Source of the DNA: Clostridiales bacterium | Lineage (GTDB): Bacteria; Bacillota; Clostridia; Oscillospirales; Oscillospiraceae | Length of the DNA stretch: 12,193 bases | Direction: 5' to 3' | Assembly: GCA_019415645.1 (NCBI GenBank) | Contig: DXYV01000045.1 | Coordinates: forward strand, 1-12,193 | Shown here: one piece after another, positions 1 through 6,479 of the stretch | Layout of the letters: every line of letters starts with the position of its first letter | How positions within the stretch are numbered: the first letter of the stretch is position 1 | Notes under the pieces: model-generated | What the model was told of the DNA's origin: nothing | Seen by the model: only the letters and a program-made list of their open reading frames with translations | The model's database searches: none | Position numbers and translations under genes: made by a program

Positions 1-1120
<1,120 letters not shown>

Positions 1121-1164
1121 AACGATGTGTTCCTCCTACTAAGTATTTAATATCGTAAACATAG

Positions 1165-1200
1165 CCGTCGGGCAGAGACCCCGGGGTCTCTGCCCGACGG
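1165..1200. repeat. Perfect 36-nt palindrome between hbd and bcd
   Basis: Left arm CCGTCGGGCAGAGACCCC (1165-1182) is followed directly by its exact reverse complement (1183-1200), giving 18 bp of perfect symmetry with no spacer. As RNA it would form a very stable hairpin with a small CCGG loop. Neither side has a T-run, so it is not a canonical intrinsic terminator. It lies inside the presumed crt-hbd-bcd transcript and could tune read-through, RNA processing or mRNA stability, or be a dispersed intergenic repeat. Confidence 0.85.
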
Positions 1201-1233
1201 TACTATATCCTTTCATTCAGTTTGCTGTGGGCC

Positions 1234-2082
1234 TTACTTGCTGTAATCAAAGAAGCCCTTGCCGGTCTTGCGGCCCAGATGGCCGGCGCGGACCAGCTTG
1301 CGCATCAGCAGCGAAGCGCGGTACTTGGAATCGTGGGTCTCGTTGTACAGGGTGTCCATAATGGCCAGGCACACGTCCAGGCCCACCAAGTCGCCCAGAG
1401 CCAGAGGGCCCATGGGATGGTTGGCGCCCAGCTTCATGGCCTTGTCTACATCCTCGGCCGTGGCCACGCCGGTGTAGACCAGGTCGGCGGCCTCGTTGAT
1501 CATGGGGATCAAAATCTTGTTGACCACGAAACCGGGGGCTTCCGCCACCTCGATGGGGTCTTTGCCGATCTCCTGGGCCAGGGCATAGACGGTGTCGAAG
1601 GTCTCCTGAGAGGTGTTGGCGCCCCGGATGACCTCCACCAGCTTCATCACGGTGGCGGGATTGAAGAAGTGCATACCGATGAACTTGTCGGCCCGCTTGG
1701 TGGAAGCGGCGATGGCGGTGATGGAGATGGACGAGGTGTTGGAGGCCAGGATGGTCTCGGGCTTGCAGATCTTGTCCAGCTCGGAGAAGATGGACTTCTT
1801 GATGTCCAGATTCTCGATGGCGGCCTCCACCACCAGGTCGGCGTCGGCGGCCAGGTTCAGATCGGTGGTAAAGGTCATTTTGCCGGTGATGGCGGCCTTG
1901 CCGGCCTCGTCCAGCTTGCCCTTGGCCACCAGCTTGTCCAGGCTCTTGTTCAGCCGGGCCTCGCTGGCCTTGATGATCTCGTCGCTGATGTCCCGGACCA
2001 CCACGTCAAAGCCCTTCTTGGCAAAGACCTGGGCGATGTCCAGACCCATGGTGCCGCCGCCGATGACAACGATTTTCTTCAT
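1234..2082 (-). CDS. hbd: 3-hydroxybutyryl-CoA dehydrogenase
   Basis: Reduces acetoacetyl-CoA to 3-hydroxybutyryl-CoA, the second step of clostridial butyrate synthesis, in the cytoplasm. The 282-residue protein has the usual length. Seen: Rossmann motif GGGTMG at 8-13; acidic D31 at the end of the second beta strand (VVRDI), which in this family favours NAD(H) over NADP(H); SNTSS (114-118); HFFNP (138-142); E150 in LVEVI; and GFVVNK (184-189). S117, H138, E150 and N188 match the known active-site set, with H138/E150 as the catalytic pair. The C-terminal half (about 185-282) is the dimerisation domain and ends in the typical GRKTGKGFFDY. An AGGAGGT at 2091-2097 sets the ATG. It lies 54 bp after crt with no terminator between, so the two are very likely co-transcribed. 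Confidence 0.95.
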   Translation of the reverse strand: MKKIVVIGGGTMGLDIAQVFAKKGFDVVVRDISDEIIKASEARLNKSLDKLVAKGKLDEAGKAAITGKMTFTTDLNLAADADLVVEAAIENLDIKKSIFSELDKICKPETILASNTSSISITAIAASTKRADKFIGMHFFNPATVMKLVEVIRGANTSQETFDTVYALAQEIGKDPIEVAEAPGFVVNKILIPMINEAADLVYTGVATAEDVDKAMKLGANHPMGPLALGDLVGLDVCLAIMDTLYNETHDSKYRASLLMRKLVRAGHLGRKTGKGFFDYSK

Positions 2083-2136
2083 AATAGGTGACCTCCTGTA
2101 TCAAGATATGAATGTTTGAATATCAATGACAGAACT

Positions 2137-2913
2137 TTACCGGTTCTGGAAGTTCTTTTCCTTCCGTTTCTCCAAAAACGCGCCCATGCCCTCATTTTTG
2201 TCCTCGGTGCCGCAGGTGACACCGAACGCCTCGGCTTCGAAGGCGGCTGCGGTGTACATATCGGTCTGCATCCCCATACGGATGCAGCGCTTGGACTCCT
2301 GCACCGCGATCTGAGCGTTGGCACAGATGGCCTCCGCCAACTTCTTGGCCTCGGGCAGCAGCTCCTCCGGCGGATAGACATAGCTGACCAGGCCGATCTC
2401 CTTGGCCTCTGCCGCGCCGATGGTCTTGGCGGTAAGGATCAGCTCCATGGCCTTGGCCACGCCCACAATGCGGGGCAGCCGCTGCGTGCCGCAGAAGCCG
2501 GGGGTAATACCCAGGCCCACCTCGGGCTGACCGAACTTGGCCTTCTCAGAGGCCAGACGAATATCACAGGCCATCGCCAGCTCGCAGCCACCGCCCAGGG
2601 CAAAGCCATTGACCGCCGCGATGACCGGCTTGGACAGGTTCTCCAGCTTCAGGAATACGCTGCCGCCATGGACCGCAAAGCGCTTTCCGTCAATGGCGGA
2701 AAAGCCCTTCATCTCGCCGATGTCGGCGCCCGCCACAAAGGAGCGGCCCTCGCCGGTGAGAATCACCACATAGACCTCGCTGTCCTGCTCCACCTGGTCG
2801 ATGGCCGCATCCAAATCGGTCAGCACCTGAGAGTTGAGCGCATTGAGCGCCTCCGGACGGCTGATGGTCAGCGTCGCGATGTGTCCTTCCTTTTCTACCT
2901 TTACAAATGACAT
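2137..2913 (-). CDS. crt: 3-hydroxybutyryl-CoA dehydratase (crotonase)
   Basis: Dehydrates 3-hydroxybutyryl-CoA to crotonyl-CoA, which Bcd then reduces. The 258-residue length is standard for the enoyl-CoA hydratase/isomerase family. Seen: AGADI (61-65) and GGGCE (107-111), which supply the oxyanion-hole residues A63 and G108, and the two catalytic glutamates E111 (GGGCELAMACD) and E131 (GQPEVGLGI). The C-terminal helical tail (about 235-258) is intact. AGGAGG at 2921-2926 lies seven bases before the ATG. It is the first gene of the leftward crt-hbd-bcd set and follows a long leader with a Rex-type operator. A generic enoyl-CoA hydratase is possible on sequence alone, but the neighbours make the butyrate role very likely. 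Confidence 0.93.
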   Translation of the reverse strand: MSFVKVEKEGHIATLTISRPEALNALNSQVLTDLDAAIDQVEQDSEVYVVILTGEGRSFVAGADIGEMKGFSAIDGKRFAVHGGSVFLKLENLSKPVIAAVNGFALGGGCELAMACDIRLASEKAKFGQPEVGLGITPGFCGTQRLPRIVGVAKAMELILTAKTIGAAEAKEIGLVSYVYPPEELLPEAKKLAEAICANAQIAVQESKRCIRMGMQTDMYTAAAFEAEAFGVTCGTEDKNEGMGAFLEKRKEKNFQNR

Positions 2914-3032
2914 GGTCGTGCCTCCTTATTCACCGCTTCCGAGCCTGTCGGAGCACTGGTTTTATTGCCATATGGGGCAAACGCAGATTTGCGGCTCCCC
3001 CATGCTGTCAATCTTTCTTTTGCCATGGATGT

Positions 3033-3050
3033 TTATTATTTTTTTCACAA
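3033..3050. promoter_or_regulatory. Possible second, weaker Rex-like site
   Basis: On the + strand TTATTATTTTTTTCACAA matches 11 of the 14 fixed positions of the Rex consensus TTGTTAA-N4-TTAACAA. The better half reads TTGTGAA on the minus strand, as in the main site. Its centre is 46 bp from the main site. The region is A/T-rich, so a chance match is possible. Confidence 0.35.
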
Positions 3051-3078
3051 TCTTTACGAAGAAAAAACCGGGTCATGC

Positions 3079-3096
3079 TTGTGAAAAAATTAACAA
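3079..3096. promoter_or_regulatory. Rex (redox repressor) operator upstream of crt
   Basis: TTGTGAAAAAATTAACAA matches 13 of 14 fixed positions of the clostridial Rex consensus TTGTTAA-N4-TTAACAA; the one change is T to G at position 5. Rex binds this sequence when NADH is low and lets go when NADH is high, and is known to control the crt-bcd-etf-hbd operon in other clostridia. The site lies about 166 bp upstream of the crt ATG. It is roughly 90-105 bases downstream of the best promoter I can find, so it may act as a roadblock, or a closer promoter may exist that I could not recognise. Confidence 0.78.
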
Positions 3097-3189
3097 GTTC
3101 GGCCCTACCAAAAGGCCAAGCTCGAATTTCTTCCTATAAATTCAAACTTTGGCCTCTTCTTTGCTATTTATTCCTTCAATACCTATCCT

Positions 3190-3218
3190 AGTATAGCCTT
3201 TCTCTTCTTTGATTGCAA
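3190..3218 (-). promoter_or_regulatory. Probable sigma-A promoter of crt-hbd-bcd
   Basis: On the minus strand TTGCAA (3218-3213), a 17-bp spacer, then TATACT (3195-3190). The -10 matches 5 of 6 and the -35 4 of 6. It begins four bases beyond the end of the hairpin that terminates the DUF554 transcript. Predicted start near 3183. It is the best promoter-like pair in the 389-bp gap. Confidence 0.6.
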
Positions 3219-3222
3219 GAGA

Positions 3223-3257
3223 AAACCGCCTGAAATTTTGACCAGTTCAGGCGGTTT
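3223..3257 (-). terminator. Intrinsic terminator after the DUF554 gene
   Basis: A 12-bp perfect stem (AAACCGCCTGAA at 3223-3234 with its complement at 3246-3257) and an 11-nt loop, 46 bp past the DUF554 stop codon. On the minus strand the stem is followed by TTTTCTCTT. The + side also has a T-rich stretch, but no + strand gene ends here. Confidence 0.8.
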
Positions 3258-3302
3258 CCTTTTGTCTATTTTGCACATTATCGACAATCCGTCTCCGCAC
3301 GC

Positions 3303-4013
3303 TCACCCTATTTGCGCGGACAGCCAGGCTGCCGCGGGCACATAGACAATGGGCAAAAACATTGCGGGCAGCAGATTGCCCACTTTGATCTTCCCCTTGC
3401 CCAGCCCCAGCATATTGATGGCAATGGCCACGATCAGCGTACCGCCCACCGCGCTCATCTCCGTGACCACTGCCGGGTCCAGTCCCTGTCCCACCAGCAT
3501 GAAGATCAGCGTCAGGGCCCCCTGGTACAGGAGCAGCGGCACGGCCGAGAAGGCCACGCCCACGCCCATGGCCGCGGCAAACGTAATGGAGGTCACCCCG
3601 TCAATGACGCCCTTGGAGATCAGGATGGAGTAGTCCTGATGGATGCCCGCCTCCATGGCCCCGTTGACCGCCATGGCCCCCACGCAGAACATGACCGAGG
3701 CGGTGACAAAGCCCTCCACAAAGCGGCTGTTGCCCCGGTCCCGGACCAGCTTCCGGCGCAGAACTTCTCCCACTCCGTCCATGTGCTCCCCAATGCGCAG
3801 GGTCTCGCCCAACAGCGCACCCAGCACCATGCATACGATCACGCACAGGGTATCCTGCGTTCCGATCATGGAGGAGGCTCCGATTCCCAGCACGCACAAT
3901 CCCAGTGCGTGATTGAGTATGGTGGAAAATCGCTCGCTGATATGGTTGCGGAACAGCAGGCCCAGAAGGCTCCCCACCAGGATCAGGGCTGCGTTGATTC
4001 CCGTGGCCAGCAT
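3303..4013 (-). CDS. DUF554 family membrane protein (YdfK/YqgA-like)
   Basis: A 236-residue, very hydrophobic protein of the DUF554 family, whose biochemical role is not established. Six to seven membrane segments can be seen, roughly at 5-21, 34-52, 55-72, 101-121, 136-156, 157-177 and 186-204, with another at 213-233. The family hallmark is the stretch RFVEGFVTASVMFCVGAMA (97-115), followed by a second conserved glycine-rich region around 135-155. The full length matches the family. It starts 21 bp after the stop of the MFS gene, with GGGGGAG just ahead of the ATG, so the two form an operon and may serve the same transport or envelope process. That link is inferred only from position. Confidence 0.88.
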   Translation of the reverse strand: MLATGINAALILVGSLLGLLFRNHISERFSTILNHALGLCVLGIGASSMIGTQDTLCVIVCMVLGALLGETLRIGEHMDGVGEVLRRKLVRDRGNSRFVEGFVTASVMFCVGAMAVNGAMEAGIHQDYSILISKGVIDGVTSITFAAAMGVGVAFSAVPLLLYQGALTLIFMLVGQGLDPAVVTEMSAVGGTLIVAIAINMLGLGKGKIKVGNLLPAMFLPIVYVPAAAWLSAQIG

Positions 4014-4034
4014 ATCCTCTCCCCCTTTTCCACC

Positions 4035-5246
4035 TTACGGCTTTTTGACGAACAGCGCTACTACGAGGTCCAGCACCGCAAAGACCAGCACCATCAGAAA
4101 GGTGGTGGTATAGTCGCCGCCGGATGCCTCCTGGAGGGCGCTGGAGATCAGCGGTCCAATGAAGGAGGCCGGTACGGCGCAGCAGTTGACCAGCGACAGG
4201 TTGACCGCGTAGTGCTCCTTGCCATAGAACTGGCGAATCACCAGCGTGCCGATGGTCACCGAGTTGCCGTAGCAGATTCCCATGATCAGCATCCCCACCA
4301 GCACCAGCACCGCGCTGTGGGTCAGCCCTCCGGCGGTGAGCAGCAAGCCGCACAGCAGCAGAAAGCCGTTGGCCAGCAGCATGACCTTTTTCCGGCCGAA
4401 CCGGTCTACCAGCACGCCGAAGGGGATTCGGGATGCGCCGTTGAACACGGACAGCAGCAAGCCCAGAATGGCCGCCGCCCCATAGTAGGAGGCGATGTTG
4501 GCCGCGGAATTGATGACCAGCAGGCCGGAGGAACACATCAGCAGATTCCAAGTGAAGAAAATCCAGAAGGACGGCCGCCGGAGCATCTCACCCGGCGTGT
4601 AGTCCCGCTGGCCCTCCACCTGGGCCGTAGCGGGCGGCGGCGGCAGGACCACGTCCGGCCCGGGCAGGCGGACAAAGCGGGCGCCCACCGCCAGAATCAC
4701 CAGGATGCACACCGCGAACAGGCGGAACACAGCGCTCAGGCCGATCTGCGGAATGAGGGCGTTGGCCAGTTGTCCGATGAGCATGGTGCCCAGGCCGAAA
4801 CCGGTCAGCAGGATTCCGGTGGCCAGACCATTTTTGTCCGGGAACCAGCCTGCCACCCCAGTCAGGATGGCGTTATAGCCCAGGCCGGTGCCCAGGCCGG
4901 AGCACACGCCGTAAAACAGGTAAAGCAGCCCTTTCGCGCTCACGCTGTCGCCGGCGGGCAGACAGGACACGCCCCAAAATCCGACAAAGATCAGCCCCGC
5001 CGCCGCCAGAGCCGTGACGGTGTTGGAGGTCCGCCGGGACAGCTTTCCGCCCAGAAAGCCGCCGATGCAGTAGCACACCATGGAAATGGTGAAGTTCAGC
5101 GACAGGTCGGAGGCCGTCCAGTCCGGATAGGCCGCTTGGAAGGGGTCCCGGAAAATGGACCAGGCATACAGCGTCCCCAGGCACAGCATCATCACCGTGC
5201 CGATGACCACATAGCTCCAGCGTGTTTGGCTCTGTCTTTCCCGCAT
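4035..5246 (-). CDS. OFA-type major facilitator transporter (oxalate/formate antiporter family)
   Basis: A 403-residue, 12-segment permease. The N-terminus RWSYVVIGTVMMLCLGTLYAWSIF (9-32) and WFPDKNGLATGI (134-145) are typical of the OFA subfamily, whose characterised members exchange small carboxylates such as oxalate and formate. The second-half loop motif DRFGRKKV (281-288) is clear; its first-half counterpart (66-75) is degenerate. A proline-rich cytoplasmic loop (about 193-225) joins the halves. The frame stays open further upstream, but the chosen ATG at 5246 is where similarity begins, follows a purine-rich GAGAGAG, and lies 45-52 bases after a perfect promoter; an earlier start would fall in or before that promoter. 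Transcribed with the DUF554 gene. The substrate is unknown; a monocarboxylate is a reasonable guess. Confidence 0.88.
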   Translation of the reverse strand: MRERQSQTRWSYVVIGTVMMLCLGTLYAWSIFRDPFQAAYPDWTASDLSLNFTISMVCYCIGGFLGGKLSRRTSNTVTALAAAGLIFVGFWGVSCLPAGDSVSAKGLLYLFYGVCSGLGTGLGYNAILTGVAGWFPDKNGLATGILLTGFGLGTMLIGQLANALIPQIGLSAVFRLFAVCILVILAVGARFVRLPGPDVVLPPPPATAQVEGQRDYTPGEMLRRPSFWIFFTWNLLMCSSGLLVINSAANIASYYGAAAILGLLLSVFNGASRIPFGVLVDRFGRKKVMLLANGFLLLCGLLLTAGGLTHSAVLVLVGMLIMGICYGNSVTIGTLVIRQFYGKEHYAVNLSLVNCCAVPASFIGPLISSALQEASGGDYTTTFLMVLVFAVLDLVVALFVKKP

Positions 5247-5262
5247 AAGCACTCTCTCTTTC

Positions 5263-5288
5263 TTTGAACACAGTTTTGAACATCGTTC
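5263..5288. promoter_or_regulatory. Operator-like repeats in the MFS gene leader
   Basis: Two direct copies of TTTGAACA (5263-5270 and 5275-5282), 12 bp apart, overlap an inverted repeat GAAC-ATC-GTTC (5278-5288). They lie just downstream of the predicted transcription start, where a repressor would block initiation or early elongation. No regulator can be assigned. Confidence 0.4.
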
Positions 5289-5297
5289 AGCATTCCC

Positions 5298-5326
5298 ATT
5301 ATACAGGGCTCCCGCGTCCTTGTCAA
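5298..5326 (-). promoter_or_regulatory. Consensus sigma-A promoter of the MFS-DUF554 operon
   Basis: TTGACA (5326-5321), exactly 17 bp, TATAAT (5303-5298) on the minus strand: both boxes are perfect. Predicted start near 5291, giving a leader of about 45 bases. Confidence 0.9.
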
Positions 5327-5356
5327 GGCGGACGCACGCTGGCCTGCCACATATAA

Positions 5357-5392
5357 AAGCAGGACCGCCGCATGGAAGCGGCGGCCCTGCTT
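5357..5392 (-). terminator. Intrinsic terminator after ptb
   Basis: A 15-bp stem (5357-5371 with 5378-5392) around a 6-nt loop, beginning 14 bases past the ptb stop. On minus-strand RNA the one irregular pair (5364/5385) is a G-U wobble, and the stem is followed by UUUUAUAU. On the plus strand that pair is an A-C mismatch and there is no U-run, so the hairpin points leftwards. Confidence 0.92.
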
Positions 5393-5406
5393 GCAACGTT
5401 CGTTTC

Positions 5407-6324
5407 TTACTTGGTCAGGGCGGCGACCATGCCCGCCAGGGCAATGGACAGGAATTTCTCCTCCGCGGAGGAGCCGCGGCTGGTCAGCACGATGGGCACC
5501 TTGGCGCCCACCACGATGCCGGCCATGGTGGCATGGCAGTTGACGATCCAGCACTTGCCCATGATGTTGGCGGCATGGATGTTGGGCTGGAGCAGAACGT
5601 CGAAATCCTCCACATAGGGGCTCTGGAACTTCTTGGTGGCGGCGATCTCCTTGGACATGGCGATGTCGTAGGACAGGGGGCCCACCACAACGGTCTTGCC
5701 CAGCTCGCCCCGCTCGCTCATCTCCTGGAGGGCTCGGGCGTCCATGGTCTCGGGCATCTTCTCATCGGGGGTCTCCTTACACGCCAGGCAGGCCACCTTG
5801 GGCTCCTCGTAGCCCAGGGTACGCAGGGTCTCGGCGGCGTTGATGATGATCTCCTTCTTCTTCTGGAGGTCGGGATAGGTGCACATACCGCCGTCGGTGT
5901 TGACGATGACCTTGTGGTAAGTATCAAACTTGTTGAAGGACAGATGGCTCATGGTGCGGCCGGTGCGCAGGTTGTTCTCCTTCTTGACCACGGGGCGCAG
6001 CAGATCGGTGGTCTCGATCATGCCCTTCATCAGGAAGTTGGCCTGACCCGCCTTGATCAGCTCCACCGCCTTGACCGCGGCGTCAGCAGGGGTGCCGGGG
6101 GCGTCCTCGATGTCGAAGTCAGAGGGGTTCTGGCCCATGTTGCGCAGGATCTCCTTGATCTGGCCCGCGTCGCCCACCAGGATGGGCTGGGCGATGCCCT
6201 CGGCCTTGGCCTCCAGCACGGACTCGATGACGTGAGCGTCGGCCGCAGCGGCCACCGCCACCACGCGCTTCTCGGTCATGCCCTTCACGGTGGAAACCAG
6301 CTGGTCAAAATTCTTCATTTCCAT
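5407..6324 (-). CDS. ptb: Phosphate butyryltransferase
   Basis: Converts butyryl-CoA and phosphate to butyryl-phosphate and CoA, the first half of the Ptb-Buk route that makes ATP from butyryl-CoA. The 305 residues fit the phosphate acetyl/butyryl transferase family and lack the extra N-terminal domains of long Pta enzymes. Seen: ANFLMKGMIETTDLLRPVV (95-113), DVLLQPNIHAANIMGK (242-257) and the strongly conserved GAKVPIVLTSRGSSAEEK (273-290). At 247-253 it reads PNIHAAN where many relatives have PNIEAGN. GGAGG at 6334-6338 is nine bases before the first ATG, favouring it over the ATG two codons later. It has its own promoter and terminator, and no butyrate kinase gene is present here. Acetyl or branched-chain acyl-CoA could also be substrates. 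Confidence 0.88.
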   Translation of the reverse strand: MEMKNFDQLVSTVKGMTEKRVVAVAAAADAHVIESVLEAKAEGIAQPILVGDAGQIKEILRNMGQNPSDFDIEDAPGTPADAAVKAVELIKAGQANFLMKGMIETTDLLRPVVKKENNLRTGRTMSHLSFNKFDTYHKVIVNTDGGMCTYPDLQKKKEIIINAAETLRTLGYEEPKVACLACKETPDEKMPETMDARALQEMSERGELGKTVVVGPLSYDIAMSKEIAATKKFQSPYVEDFDVLLQPNIHAANIMGKCWIVNCHATMAGIVVGAKVPIVLTSRGSSAEEKFLSIALAGMVAALTK

Positions 6325-6365
6325 GATAACGTGCCTCCATCTATTTCAATTTTCTGTTTTATCTG

Positions 6366-6379
6366 ATTAGCCAGCTAAT
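6366..6379. promoter_or_regulatory. Palindrome abutting the ptb -10 box
   Basis: ATTAGC-CA-GCTAAT has 6-bp arms and covers the predicted ptb transcription start, directly downstream of the -10 box. That is a typical repressor operator position. It does not resemble the Rex consensus, and no regulator can be named. Confidence 0.4.
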
Positions 6380-6408
6380 ATTATAGTACATCCCTGCGTA
6401 ATAGTCAA
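6380..6408 (-). promoter_or_regulatory. Sigma-A promoter of ptb
   Basis: TTGACT (6408-6403), 17 bp, TATAAT (6385-6380) on the minus strand: 11 of 12 consensus positions. Predicted start near 6373, with a leader of about 50 bases. Confidence 0.88.
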
Positions 6409-6465
6409 AGGAAATGTTGCTGATTTTCCGGCATGGTCCCGGCTGCCGCCGCATAAAATCATGCG

Positions 6466-6474
6466 AAGGAGGTG
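6466..6474 (+). promoter_or_regulatory. Ribosome binding site that fixes a TTG start
   Basis: AAGGAGGTG is a near-complete anti-16S match. Its core ends seven bases before the TTG at 6480, in frame with the flippase. No ATG or GTG in that frame is correctly spaced, so TTG is the likely initiator. Confidence 0.85.
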
Positions 6475-6479
6475 TTTTC

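Larger units (their letters stand above)
2914..3189 (-). other. Long untranslated leader of the crt operon
   Basis: About 270 bases separate the proposed transcription start (near 3183) from the crt ATG. I see no credible small gene here. The stretch is AT-richer than the genes and holds the Rex-type site (3079-3096), a weaker similar site (3033-3050), and short inverted repeats such as TTGCC-N6-GGCAA and CGCA-N4-TGCG near 2967-2994. It does not match a riboswitch class that I recognise. Confidence 0.5.

Noticed and set aside
1165..1200. Reading the palindrome as an intrinsic terminator of hbd
   Set aside because: No T-run follows on either strand, and terminating here would separate bcd from its pathway partners without an evident new promoter.
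1222..2910. Long plus-strand frames opposite hbd and crt
   Set aside because: Both genes on the minus strand have full catalytic motifs and ribosome sites; the opposite frames have neither.
3006..3011. TTGACA on the minus strand as a crt -35 box close to the Rex sites
   Set aside because: No acceptable -10 lies 16-18 bp downstream (the sequence there is G/C-rich).
2914..3302. A small gene or riboswitch in the 389-bp gap
   Set aside because: The short plus-strand frames lack ribosome sites, and the short inverted repeats do not match any riboswitch fold I recognise.
3312..5267. A 651-residue open frame on the plus strand across the MFS and DUF554 genes
   Set aside because: It is antisense to two clear membrane-protein genes. 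Its translation is rich in Q, H and G with no recognisable domain, as expected from the complement of GC-rich coding DNA.
5247..5396. Upstream extension of the MFS gene by 50 codons
   Set aside because: The extension would run through the perfect promoter and into the ptb terminator, and its residues do not resemble a transporter N-terminus.
6414..6479. ATG start of the flippase at 6414
   Set aside because: No ribosome site there, and the added residues are unlike SpoVB relatives; TTG at 6480 is correctly spaced from AAGGAGGTG.
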